Source: Chloroflexota bacterium
Lineage (GTDB): Bacteria; Chloroflexota; Chloroflexia; Thermomicrobiales; UBA6265
Assembly: GCA_023389575.1 (NCBI GenBank)
Contig: JAEWEG010000026.1
Span: forward strand, 1 to 22,049
DNA length: 22,049 nt
Direction of reading: 5' to 3'
The stretch's first letter is position 1. Each line of letters starts with the position of its first letter. Position numbers and translations under genes: made by a program. A model generated the notes under the pieces. It did no database searches. It worked only from the letters and a program-made list of their open reading frames with translations, and was not told the DNA's origin. Shown here one piece after another: positions 6,831-14,353 of this stretch.

Positions 6831-8138
6831 TCACCATGGCGGCCGCACACCCGTTGGGTTGGGATTGGCACGAGTCGTCTGGCGAACGAAAGCCAACACA
6901 TCGTGACGGCTGGCCGGATGAATGGTGGAGTGCATCTCCGACTCGCCTTCGAATGGAGCTCCAGCCTCGCGGATGATGAGTGGGCCCGCGAGCCAGGCTC
7001 GGAGGTCGGGCGGCAGCAGACGCATGTCGAGCAGCGATGCCGGGGTCGAGGTGGCCTCCATCAGCGCGGCGTCGAGGCTACCAGGTGGCGGCGCACCGAT
7101 CGCGACTTCGTCCAGACGGGGGTTGCCGGTTTCAACGTCGACGATTGCCTGAAACGAACCTTGTCCGAACATCATTCCAACGGAAAGGTAGTCGTCGCCA
7201 AACTGTTCAGCCAGGCACTTCCCCATCGTGACGACCGCGGGATCGAACATGCCCCGGGAATCCCGCGTGACGTGACCATTGTGGGCGAGAAGCACCGCTT
7301 TCTCACCTGGCGGGGCCTGATCCAGCCGCCAGGCGACGTTGGCGGCCATGGCGCGGTCCCGCACTGAAAAGCTCCCGGCCCCAGGGCCCGCTTGACGACG
7401 AGCATCAACCTGACCGAGAACTACGACTGACTGGAGCGCAATACTCCATTCTTCTTCACCGACCAGCGACCGGTAGCGATCCGAGTTGGTCATCAAATGT
7501 TCGGCAAGGTCCGCGAGTGCCGCCGATGTCGAGATCGATGTGTGCTCGTTGCCGGATCGAGCCCACGGCTTCAATTCCGCCATCTCCCGACGCACGGCGG
7601 ATGTCGCTTGCGAGTACACGGGATCAATGCGGTCGAGTAGGTCCCAAACAAGGTCCGTCGCGGTACTCCCGGTGGATGCGTCGAATCCGAACAGGTGGAC
7701 CCGCTGGTCGCGATCTTGAGTCTGGTTATGGCTGTGAAGCCAGTCGACCAATGCGCGAAATTCCCGCACATCCCACATCCAATAGCCGGCGCTTGCCAGC
7801 GCCTGGGCGGGATCTCCCTCGCCATCGACGATGTAGCGGTTGAGGGCGAGACATTCAGGCCAACCGGCCTCGATGCCAACGAGCCGGAACCCGAGATGTT
7901 CGACCAGGTACCCGACAAGCCGATGCCGCAGCAGATGGAACTCCTTGGTGCCGTGAGTAGCCTCTCCGATCGCCACGATGCGCGCATCGCAGGCCATCCC
8001 GGCGAGTGGGGCGAGGTCGGCATCATCCGAGCCGGGATCAACTGTCTCCAACGGATGGATATGATCGTTTAGAGGGCCTGGTGGCATGGAAGACGGATCT
8101 CGCTGAGCGCGAAGGACAAGGCAAGAGCCGGTGTGCAT
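6831..8138 (-). CDS. erythromycin esterase family protein
   Basis: The 435-aa product carries the hallmarks of the Ere family: GEATHG at 58-63 with the candidate catalytic His62, GIEAGWPE at 88-95 with Glu90, 'SVRDRAMAANV' at 258-268, and HNGHV at 286-290. Characterised members (EreA/EreB) hydrolyse the macrolactone ring of 14-membered macrolides, but most family members have unknown hydrolase activity. No signal peptide is seen. The start at 8138 has AGGAG eleven bases upstream; ATG at 8087 is an alternative that still leaves the conserved core intact. Sampled lines in the gene are about 60% GC against about 73% in mrp, and it stands alone on the minus strand, so acquisition by transfer is possible. 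Macrolide resistance should not be assumed from sequence alone. Confidence 0.85.
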   Translation of the reverse strand: MHTGSCLVLRAQRDPSSMPPGPLNDHIHPLETVDPGSDDADLAPLAGMACDARIVAIGEATHGTKEFHLLRHRLVGYLVEHLGFRLVGIEAGWPECLALNRYIVDGEGDPAQALASAGYWMWDVREFRALVDWLHSHNQTQDRDQRVHLFGFDASTGSTATDLVWDLLDRIDPVYSQATSAVRREMAELKPWARSGNEHTSISTSAALADLAEHLMTNSDRYRSLVGEEEWSIALQSVVVLGQVDARRQAGPGAGSFSVRDRAMAANVAWRLDQAPPGEKAVLLAHNGHVTRDSRGMFDPAVVTMGKCLAEQFGDDYLSVGMMFGQGSFQAIVDVETGNPRLDEVAIGAPPPGSLDAALMEATSTPASLLDMRLLPPDLRAWLAGPLIIREAGAPFEGESEMHSTIHPASRHDVLAFVRQTTRANPNPTGVRPPW

Positions 8139-9070
8139 GTGCGCCCCGACTCCTGCTCATACCTTCTTCATTTTGTTCCTGGTCGATTCCACCTGGAGCG
8201 GAATCCTGCCGCGCCTCGATACCCCTGATCGGCTCGTCCGAGGCTCGTTGACCACTCGTTTGTGTCGATGCGGCGAACCTCCTGGCTCCTGGCATCGTGT
8301 CGCCTGTCATGCTGGTTCCGCGTCGCACATTGGATGGGTCATGGCCGTGAATGTCGTGGCAGGCTTGTATCCTGCTCGATCCGCGTGGTGACCTGTTCCA
8401 ACATCGTTCGTATGCGGCGGCCGGGAATCAGCCGGCGTCCGGACCAAAACGATGTGCGGCGGTGATGACATGCGCCATTGGATACAGCGCGTGATGACGA
8501 TGAACGTCCGCGAGATCGCTACCATCGATGCATGAGGCCGTCTTGACTGAGGTTCCACCGGTAAGAGGTTCGCGCGTTTCGCATGGATGCGGTTTCCAGC
8601 CGGTTTGAGCCTTTTTCGGGTGGCTCCCGAACTTCGGAGAAACGGGATCTGCTGGATCCATGGTGTCCATTACCGCCCAGAAAGTGATGTGGTGCGGTGG
8701 ACCCGCGGCTCGTGACCGAGCCACATGTCAAAACGTCATCGAGAGCGGTGGGATATCCTCCAATCGCAGACCGGGCATGCCACGCGGTGACGATGATCGG
8801 ATGTGGACACCGGTGTGACCGGTTGCCCCCATGTGGTGCTCACCATCGATACCTGGCCCGATGAACAACGATTGTGACGGGTTACTCCGCCTGAAGCTCG
8901 GTCGGTCGATGTGTGAACAATACCCGCATCCTACCGCGTTTAAACGGAATGTCAATCCCCGGCCGGCCCCCAACGGATGGTCGGCCGGACCTCCGAGCGG
9001 GCAAAATGACGATCGAGAATCGCATCAATAATCTCCCGCCGCCCGTCCTCGAAGTGAAGGATCGAGACGA
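8139..9070. other. about 930-bp stretch without a convincing gene
   Basis: All frames on both strands are short, lack good ribosome sites, and show no domain I recognise. Two 60-base lines that I counted (8461, 8641) are about 57% GC, lower than the flanking genes. Small symmetric elements are present: a hairpin GGCTCG/CGAGCC (8707-8712, 8717-8722), the palindrome ACACCGGTGT (8807-8816), the palindrome CGTTTAAACG (8937-8946), and CGGCCG repeats near 8960-8990. It could be a decayed gene, a long regulatory region or an RNA gene; nothing distinguishes these. Confidence 0.5.
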
Positions 9071-9871
9071 TTGACTGGCACCACGAGTCCGAACATTCCG
9101 GTGGAACTGGCGCCGTTGTTCGACGCTTGGCTGGAGGCGCTCGCGCCCTTGGGCGACCGCATCCACGGTGTTTACCTGTATGGATCGCTGGCGCTGGGCG
9201 CCTGGAATCCGGTCGTGAGCGACATCGACGCGGTGGTGCTCACGGTCGGCGAGTGGACGAGCGACGAGATCGATAGGCTCGCCGAGATTCATGCCGATCT
9301 GGCCAAGGCGCTACCGCTGGCAAACCGGCTGGAGGCGATCTACTTCCCGCTCGAACGTCTTGGCGAGACGACCTCCCCGACTCCGCCCTACCCTGCCTTC
9401 CGGGACGGCCAGTTTCACCCCGCCACGCACGGAGACGTGAACGCGGTGACGTGGTGGATGTTCGCGCATCATGGGGTCAGACTTGCAGGCCCGGAACCTG
9501 AGGATTTGCCGATTCGGACCACATGGGACGATGTGCGAGCGGCGATGCGTTACAACCTCGACGTGTACTGGGAGCGGCGGGTGAGGTTACCGGGCGGACT
9601 GAGATTTCTCACCGACGAAGGGGTGGAGTTCGGCGTGACCACGGTCGCCAGGATCCTGACCACGCTCGAGGACGGCGAGATCATCGGCAAGGACGCCGCC
9701 CTCGACCACTGGCGAGGCAAACTGCCCGGCAGGTGGCGACCGTTGCTGGACGAAACGCGGCGCCTGCGGGAGGCGAGCAATGCCTATGGGGTGTACCGCA
9801 CGCGCCTGGGGCGCATGCGCGAGGCCAGGGCGTTCATCCGTTACGTCCAGGAACGCTGCCCGGCCGAATAG
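9071..9871 (+). CDS. AadA-like nucleotidyltransferase domain protein
   Basis: The 266-aa frame opens with TTG at 9071, placed by AAGGA nine bases upstream. Residues 32-57 carry the polymerase-beta-type nucleotidyltransferase signature: GVYLYGSLALG with GS at 38-39, then SDID at 50-53, supplying the two metal-binding aspartates. A helical C-terminal half follows (YGVYRTRLGRMREA near the end), similar in layout to aminoglycoside adenylyltransferases of the AadA/ANT(3'') type and to DUF4111 proteins. Such enzymes transfer AMP to small-molecule hydroxyls, but the substrate here cannot be told. It is separated by only 2 bases from the convergent gene ending at 9874, with no terminator between them. 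Confidence 0.75.
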   Translation: MTGTTSPNIPVELAPLFDAWLEALAPLGDRIHGVYLYGSLALGAWNPVVSDIDAVVLTVGEWTSDEIDRLAEIHADLAKALPLANRLEAIYFPLERLGETTSPTPPYPAFRDGQFHPATHGDVNAVTWWMFAHHGVRLAGPEPEDLPIRTTWDDVRAAMRYNLDVYWERRVRLPGGLRFLTDEGVEFGVTTVARILTTLEDGEIIGKDAALDHWRGKLPGRWRPLLDETRRLREASNAYGVYRTRLGRMREARAFIRYVQERCPAE

Positions 9872-9873
9872 GC

Positions 9874-10179
9874 TCAGGCTTCCGGCGATGAATCCTCCGA
9901 GGCTTCGGGGACACGTACCGGTACGGGCTGGCGAAATCCCCGGTCGTTGGACCGATCCTCCACACTCGCCACGAAGCCACGGTCGTTCGACGTATCCTCG
10001 ATCGTCGCGACGAACCCACGCGAACCTCCACCAGACGGCCGGGAACCCGCGGTGAAGTTCGGAGCCTCGTGGTACGACCTTTGGCGAGAGCGGCGTACCC
10101 CTCCGACCGCCAGGGCGGCGGCCGCGGCGATGACGGTTGACCTGACCAGGCCACGCCCGAGTCGCATCATTCCCTGCAT
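9874..10179 (-). CDS. small membrane-associated protein with C-terminal 13-residue repeats, 101 aa
   Basis: The ATG at 10177-10179 has a strong AAGGAAGG seven bases upstream on the minus strand. The product has a basic N-terminus, a short Ala-rich hydrophobic stretch (about 14-28) and a second Arg cluster (29-34), so it may be membrane-associated or carry a weak signal. After a spacer comes S-G-G-G (49-52) and then two near-identical 13-residue repeats, RGFVATIEDTSND (54-66) and RGFVASVEDRSND (67-79), with the start of a third, RGF (80-82). The tail is Pro- and acid-rich. I know no matching family. It lies 49 bases downstream of the membrane-anchored cysteine peptidase gene at 10229 and across a divergent gap from a radical SAM gene, which raises the possibility that it is a processed precursor. 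Confidence 0.65.
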   Translation of the reverse strand: MQGMMRLGRGLVRSTVIAAAAALAVGGVRRSRQRSYHEAPNFTAGSRPSGGGSRGFVATIEDTSNDRGFVASVEDRSNDRGFRQPVPVRVPEASEDSSPEA

Positions 10180-10197
10180 GGCGTTTTCCTTCCTTTG

Positions 10198-10217
10198 CGG
10201 TGGCGCCGGCGCCACCG
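10198..10217. repeat. 20-bp perfect palindrome between two minus-strand genes
   Basis: CGGTGGCGCC followed directly by GGCGCCACCG is a perfect palindrome with no loop, placed 11 bases beyond the C39-like gene's stop and about 18 bases before the next gene's start. It could be a terminator-like stem, an attenuator or a dimeric regulator site. There is no T-run. Confidence 0.55.
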
Positions 10218-10228
10218 GGAGGCGTGCA

Positions 10229-10927
10229 TTATGGCAGGATGCTGAGCGCCATGCCGTCCATCACGTTCCACATCGTCATGAACTCGTCCCAGGAATAGTG
10301 CCGCCAGACGGCCGTTCCCGGATCGGTGAGATACACCCCGGAGTCGTCGAACCCGTAGGCGGTCATCACATGCATGTAGGTGGTGAGCTGGTAGCGATCG
10401 CCCTCGCCGTCCCAGTTATCGGTGCTATGACCCTCGCCGCGCATGCCAAGCCACACCACGGTGGGATGTCCCTCCCGAAGATGACGCTCGAGGTCGGCGC
10501 GGTCGCCGTAGTACGCCTCGTGTGGAATGCCAAGAAGGTCGAGACCGGCGGCGAGCGGAGCGTTGTACACGCCGTAGTCGTTCGTGTTCCCCCAGGTGCC
10601 CAGGATATTGCCCCGGTACCCCTTGTGCGGGTTCTCGTGGAGCGGAACGACGGATTCGATGTCGTACTCGGAGAGGCTGTGGCCGACCATCGAGGCCGCG
10701 ATGTGCACCGAGGCGTACTCGCAACTCAGCGAGCGTTGTTGCTGGTACAGGAACGCTCCCGCCACCTCGGCGGAGGTATCCGGTCGCAGCCCGGGAATCT
10801 GGTGGCGGAGCCCGGGTATCGCCAGGGCGATGAGCAGGATGGCGACGAGCCCAAGGGCGACCATGGTCCGTTGCCGCGGCCACGATGGCCGTGCCTGACT
10901 GGTGGGCCAGGTTGTGGACTGGTTCAC
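10229..10927 (-). CDS. membrane-anchored C39-like cysteine peptidase
   Basis: A GTG at 10925-10927 with GGAGG five bases upstream is the best start; an ATG at 10972 lacks a ribosome site. The 232-aa product has a basic cytoplasmic N-terminus (residues 1-20), one membrane helix (about 23-40) and an extracytoplasmic papain-like domain. The candidate catalytic Cys69 lies in 'QQRSLSCEYAS', the core has 'GYRGNILGTWG', and the candidate His186 in 'YMHVMTAYGF' is followed by VYLTDPG (Asp202). This resembles the Peptidase_C39-like (C39_2) group, whose substrates are mostly unknown. True C39 domains cut after Gly-Gly in peptide leaders. The gene immediately downstream encodes a small protein with Gly-Gly-Gly before a repeat region, a possible substrate. 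Membership in the fold is well supported; the substrate is inference. Confidence 0.8.
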   Translation of the reverse strand: MNQSTTWPTSQARPSWPRQRTMVALGLVAILLIALAIPGLRHQIPGLRPDTSAEVAGAFLYQQQRSLSCEYASVHIAASMVGHSLSEYDIESVVPLHENPHKGYRGNILGTWGNTNDYGVYNAPLAAGLDLLGIPHEAYYGDRADLERHLREGHPTVVWLGMRGEGHSTDNWDGEGDRYQLTTYMHVMTAYGFDDSGVYLTDPGTAVWRHYSWDEFMTMWNVMDGMALSILP

Positions 10928-11078
10928 GCCGCCCTCCCCACGTGGGACACACCGATGGGTCACTCCATCCATGGTAACGCCGTCACGCCCGAAACGGATG
11001 CGCCGACGTCGGCCTTACCGCCAGGAACGGCATGACTCCGACCAAAACGCATCCCCTAACGGTACTGGGTTTCCATAA

Positions 11079-11107
11079 TTGACTACGAGTCCCGGCAGGC
11101 GTAGAGT
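11079..11107 (+). promoter_or_regulatory. sigma-70-type promoter for the small protein and radical SAM pair
   Basis: TTGACT (11079-11084) and TAGAGT (11102-11107) are separated by exactly 17 bases, a good match to housekeeping -35 and -10 elements. It lies 88 bases upstream of the ATG at 11196 and faces away from the C39-like gene. Confidence 0.65.
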
Positions 11108-11195
11108 GCGAATCACACGGGTCCCTGGTAGTCGATCGCAAACAATGCATTCCTGCCCGCGCCCAAAGGGCGCTGGTCGTATGGAGGACAGCATC

Positions 11196-11507
11196 ATGGC
11201 CAATTTGCGCGGCTCGGAAAAACTCATTCGTGAACGGTTCGGTGAAAAGGCCGTCATCAGCGAAGACGCGGTCGCCCAGATCCTGAAGCTCGTGGATCGC
11301 GACGACATCGTGCTCGAGCGGTGGTGGTGGAGAGGGCAACCAGCGATCGATGCCCTGGCCGGAACGATCGCCGTGCCGCGTCAGCAGGTTGGCGAGATCA
11401 TCAACGGCCTGATCGATTCGAATATCCAGTTCGAATTCAAGGTCTTCCCCAAGGGCATTCCCTACCCGGAGGAACTCATCGTTTCGTTCAGCTCCGGCAT
11501 GAAGTGA
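11196..11507 (+). CDS. 103-aa small protein paired with a radical SAM enzyme
   Basis: The ATG at 11196 follows GGAGGA by seven bases; longer in-frame starts lack this. The product is soluble and mixed alpha/beta, with no signal peptide. Its most distinctive feature is a W-W-W-R-G-Q-P run at 43-49. A helix 'PRQQVGEIINGLIDSNIQ' follows, then a beta-rich C-terminus (FEFKVFPKGIPYPEELIV). It has no Gly-Gly or repeats and does not look like a peptide precursor. Its size and position, nine bases before a radical SAM gene, recall the small recognition (RRE/PqqD-like or PlpY-like) partners of peptide-modifying radical SAM enzymes, but no such domain is recognisable by eye. It could equally be a structural or regulatory partner. 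The two genes are very probably co-transcribed and translationally coupled. Confidence 0.75.
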   Translation: MANLRGSEKLIRERFGEKAVISEDAVAQILKLVDRDDIVLERWWWRGQPAIDALAGTIAVPRQQVGEIINGLIDSNIQFEFKVFPKGIPYPEELIVSFSSGMK

Positions 11508-11516
11508 CGGTGCGGA

Positions 11517-12539
11517 ATGGGTCCGACCGGTGCTACCTACCGGGTGGTGCAGGTCCACCCGAGCCGCCACTGCAACCTGACCTGCCTGCACTGCTACTCG
11601 TCGTCAGGACCTGACCAGCACGAGTCGATTCCCGTCGAACTCCTGTGCCAGGCGATATCAGACGCGGCGGCGGAGGGGTACTCGGCGATGGGCGTCTCCG
11701 GCGGAGAGCCATTGGTCTACCCTGGACTCCGCGCGTTGCTGCGACACGCCCAGTCACTGGGAATGATCACCACGGTCACCAGCAATGGGATGCTGCTCGA
11801 TGACCGGCGACTCGCCAACCTGGCGGGAGTGACCAGCCTGCTCGCCATCAGCCTTGATGGCCGGCCCGAATCGCACAACAGGATGCGCAATCATCCCCGC
11901 GCGTTCGAGACCATGGCGAGCAGGCTCGATGGCGTGCGCCAGAGCGATATCCCATTCGGGTTCATCTTCACCCTGACCCAATACAATCTCGACGAGTTGG
12001 AATGGGTGGCGCGGTTCGCCGTCGAACAGGGGGCCGCGCTCCTGCAGGTGCATCCGCTGGAACAGGCCGGCAGAGCGGTCAGCAACCTCGCCAGCTCCAC
12101 GCCGGATCACGTCGAAGCATCCTTCTCGTACCTGGAGGTCCTGCGGCTGAAGGACGAGTTGCGTGAGCACATCGCGATCCAGCTCGACTACGCTCCCCGC
12201 GAGGCATTGCGCCGCGCCCCGGAACGGGTCCTGGCCGAGCCGTACACCGCCAATGACGCCTCGCTCTCGCTGTCCGACGTGCTCTCACCACTCGTCATCG
12301 AGCCGGACGGGACCGTCGTGCCACTCGAGTTCGGGCTCAGCCGCCAGTTCGCGCTCGGCTCCCTGTACGACGCACGCCTTGCCACCCTGGCCGAAACATG
12401 GCGGGCGGAACGGGAACCCGCGTTCCGGAACCTGTGCCGCCGGGTGCACGCGGAGGCAATCCGCGAAGATAGCCCCGTGATCCTGAACTGGTACGAGCAG
12501 ATGCATCACCAGGCACTCAGGGACGCCACTCCGGCCTGA
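11517..12539 (+). CDS. radical SAM protein of the PqqE/MoaA-like maturase type
   Basis: The 340-aa product has the canonical C19-N-L-T-C23-L-H-C26 motif for the SAM-binding 4Fe-4S cluster, SGGEP at 61-65, and a TIM-barrel layout with 'TTVTSNGMLL' and 'LAISLDG' strands. The C-terminal region (about 255-310) follows the outline of a SPASM/twitch domain (LSPLVIEPDGTVVPLEFG, then FALGSL). The cysteines expected there are missing and only Cys307 is nearby, so auxiliary clusters are probably absent. Family members cleave S-adenosylmethionine to a 5'-deoxyadenosyl radical and often modify peptides. The substrate is unknown. The start is only weakly supplied with a ribosome site, consistent with coupling to the 103-aa gene nine bases upstream. 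It ends nine bases from the convergent gene at 12549, with no terminator between. Confidence 0.88.
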   Translation: MGPTGATYRVVQVHPSRHCNLTCLHCYSSSGPDQHESIPVELLCQAISDAAAEGYSAMGVSGGEPLVYPGLRALLRHAQSLGMITTVTSNGMLLDDRRLANLAGVTSLLAISLDGRPESHNRMRNHPRAFETMASRLDGVRQSDIPFGFIFTLTQYNLDELEWVARFAVEQGAALLQVHPLEQAGRAVSNLASSTPDHVEASFSYLEVLRLKDELREHIAIQLDYAPREALRRAPERVLAEPYTANDASLSLSDVLSPLVIEPDGTVVPLEFGLSRQFALGSLYDARLATLAETWRAEREPAFRNLCRRVHAEAIREDSPVILNWYEQMHHQALRDATPA

Positions 12540-12548
12540 CTGGACACC

Positions 12549-12932
12549 TCACCCCTTGTCGATGGCGGCCTGGAGCTGCTCGCGGTAGGCGGCGGGCAGC
12601 TCCCAGTAGAGCGCCTGGGCGAGGGCGTCCTTCAACGTGCCGAACCTGGCCGCGTCGGCGGTGCCCATCGCGGTCGTCGACGTGCCGTCGCGCAGCGTGA
12701 GCGGAATCATGGCGCCGGACTGTTCGGAGCCAGTGTCGACCACGATGCCCCAGACGTCCGGACCAAAGGCGTAACTCGGCAGGCCGAGGGCGCCGGTGAT
12801 GATGCCGTCCGCCTTCGCGATGCCGGCAAAACGAGCCTCGGGCCAGCGCTGGCGAATGGTGATGGGATCCATATCCGCGCCACAGAGGAAAACGCGGCGG
12901 CGAAAGTCTGGGCTGGATGCGGTGGTGGTCAC
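12549..12932 (-). CDS. degenerate gamma-glutamylcyclotransferase-like protein
   Basis: A GTG at 12930-12932 with AGGAG about 11 bases upstream opens a 127-aa product. The pattern 'VFLCGADMDPITIRQRWPEARFAG' (about residues 14-37) matches the entry of GGCT/AIG2-like proteins, where the usual motif is YGSNM followed by a helix and an Arg/Cys-rich turn. D-V-W-G-I-V (59-64) and a C-terminal 'LPAAYREQL' also fit that fold. The YGSN loop is changed to CGAD, and I cannot find the usual catalytic acid with confidence, so activity on gamma-glutamyl peptides is doubtful. It lies 44 bases downstream of the methyltransferase gene on the same strand and may be in its operon. Confidence 0.55.
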   Translation of the reverse strand: MTTTASSPDFRRRVFLCGADMDPITIRQRWPEARFAGIAKADGIITGALGLPSYAFGPDVWGIVVDTGSEQSGAMIPLTLRDGTSTTAMGTADAARFGTLKDALAQALYWELPAAYREQLQAAIDKG

Positions 12933-12976
12933 GAAGCGATGCTCTCCTGTTGTTGATGGCCGAAGGTGGCGAATGA

Positions 12977-14173
12977 CTACTGAAGACTGGGCGGCAACTC
13001 GGGACCGCTGAACCCGCGGAGCGGCGGGTCGACCGGGGCATTCCGGGCAAGGCCGAGCACCCGGAACCGGCCCATTCCGCCGGGATCGATCAGGCGGAAC
13101 ACTGATGCCTGCGCACGATAGTACTCGTCAATCTGCATGTCCGGTTGTTGCTGCAGGCGCACGAGTAGTTCCCCCAGGCCGGCGTTGGCCAGGAAATCGG
13201 CCTGGGTAGCCAAACCGGCCACCTCCAGACCGCTCTCGGTGGCGACGGTCATGAGCCGTGTGAAATCAACGTGCGCGGTCATATCGCGCTCACCCACGCC
13301 GTCATACGGCTTGTCCGTAACCGTGTGCTCGCTATAGATGCGGAGGGTTCCTTCCAGCCGATGCTCGCTGTAGAGCTGGGTGGCCGGGTAACCGTAGTCG
13401 ACGATCAGGGCGTATCCACGTCGGAGTCGGGCAGCCAGCTCGCGCACCCAGGCGTCCATGGCCGGGGCCACTTCGAGCATCGATCCGGCGGGCAGCGCCG
13501 CGAGATCGACCCCAGCCGAACGCAGGTACGCGGCCGGGTCGAGCGCCTCCACGTCGGGCGACAGCGTCCCGAAGCGATCGGTGAAACCAGAAGCATCGTC
13601 CCAGGTGACCCACGCCTCCTCGAAGGTGGAGCCGGTCCAGCGCAGGCGGTGCACCGGCATGGCGTCGGCGACTTCGTTGGCGAGAATGACGCCGGTGATG
13701 GGATCGGTCCCGTCATCGATGTCGACGATGTCACCAATGCCAACCTCATCCATGGCCGAAAGCGCCTGGGCGGTGCGATGTTGATTAACCTCGTTCAGGC
13801 GGTATCGAAGGCGAGATCGAACGTCCGGCCGCTCCTCCACGATACCTACGATGACATCGTAAGCGAGCCCGCCGATACCCGAACCGTACTCGAGGATGGT
13901 GAACGGCTCCGCGTCGTCGAGCCGGTCCATGCATTCAAGGACCTGGCGGGCGATGGTGAGCCCAAACAGGGGGTGCATCTCGGGGGCGGTGAGGAAGTCG
14001 CCGCCACGGCCGGGCCGACGCTCCGGCGACACGTAGTAGCCGTGCTCGGGATGATAGAGCGCCAGTTCCATGAACCGGGCAAACGGGATCGCTCCCGTGG
14101 CGGCGATGTCGTCGCGAATGATGGCGATCAGGTCCGGGTTGCCTGGATTATGGTTTGCGATGGAATTGCTCAC
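12977..14173 (-). CDS. SAM-dependent methyltransferase of the MidA/NDUFAF7 family
   Basis: The product is about 398 aa from a GTG at 14173; a GTG at 14185 is equally possible, because AAAGGG lies too far from the first and too close to the second. Conserved blocks are PFARFMELALYHPEHGYY near the N-terminus, GGDFLTAPEMHPLFG (about 57-71), and the SAM-binding LEYGSGIGGLAYDV (about 94-107). Later come ILANEVADAMPVHR and ALIVDYGYP. These match COG1565, whose mitochondrial member NDUFAF7 symmetrically dimethylates an arginine in a complex I subunit; bacterial members are poorly characterised. No respiratory gene is present here. It is transcribed away from the YtxH-type pair at 14354. Confidence 0.85.
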   Translation of the reverse strand: MSNSIANHNPGNPDLIAIIRDDIAATGAIPFARFMELALYHPEHGYYVSPERRPGRGGDFLTAPEMHPLFGLTIARQVLECMDRLDDAEPFTILEYGSGIGGLAYDVIVGIVEERPDVRSRLRYRLNEVNQHRTAQALSAMDEVGIGDIVDIDDGTDPITGVILANEVADAMPVHRLRWTGSTFEEAWVTWDDASGFTDRFGTLSPDVEALDPAAYLRSAGVDLAALPAGSMLEVAPAMDAWVRELAARLRRGYALIVDYGYPATQLYSEHRLEGTLRIYSEHTVTDKPYDGVGERDMTAHVDFTRLMTVATESGLEVAGLATQADFLANAGLGELLVRLQQQPDMQIDEYYRAQASVFRLIDPGGMGRFRVLGLARNAPVDPPLRGFSGPELPPSLQ

Positions 14174-14353
14174 GACGTCGATCACTACCCTTTCGAGGGA
14201 AAGTGTATCGGGAAATCCGCGTGCTGGCTGGGAAATGGCCCTGTTCGCTTGCACTCCAACGGTATAGTTGTGTTCACATTCGAGCGCGACGGGTCCCGCC
14301 TGCCAGGTAAAGCGCGCAAGAACCATTGGGAACCGGGCAGGAAGGAGTTGACT

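Noticed and set aside
9834..10154. Other plus and minus frames over the repeat protein
   Set aside because: The minus-strand frame at 9874-10179 has the only strong Shine-Dalgarno and a coherent repeat structure.
13271..14353. Plus-strand upstream extension of the YtxH-like frame
   Set aside because: It is antisense to the MidA-type methyltransferase; a strong ribosome site and a membrane helix fix the start at 14354.
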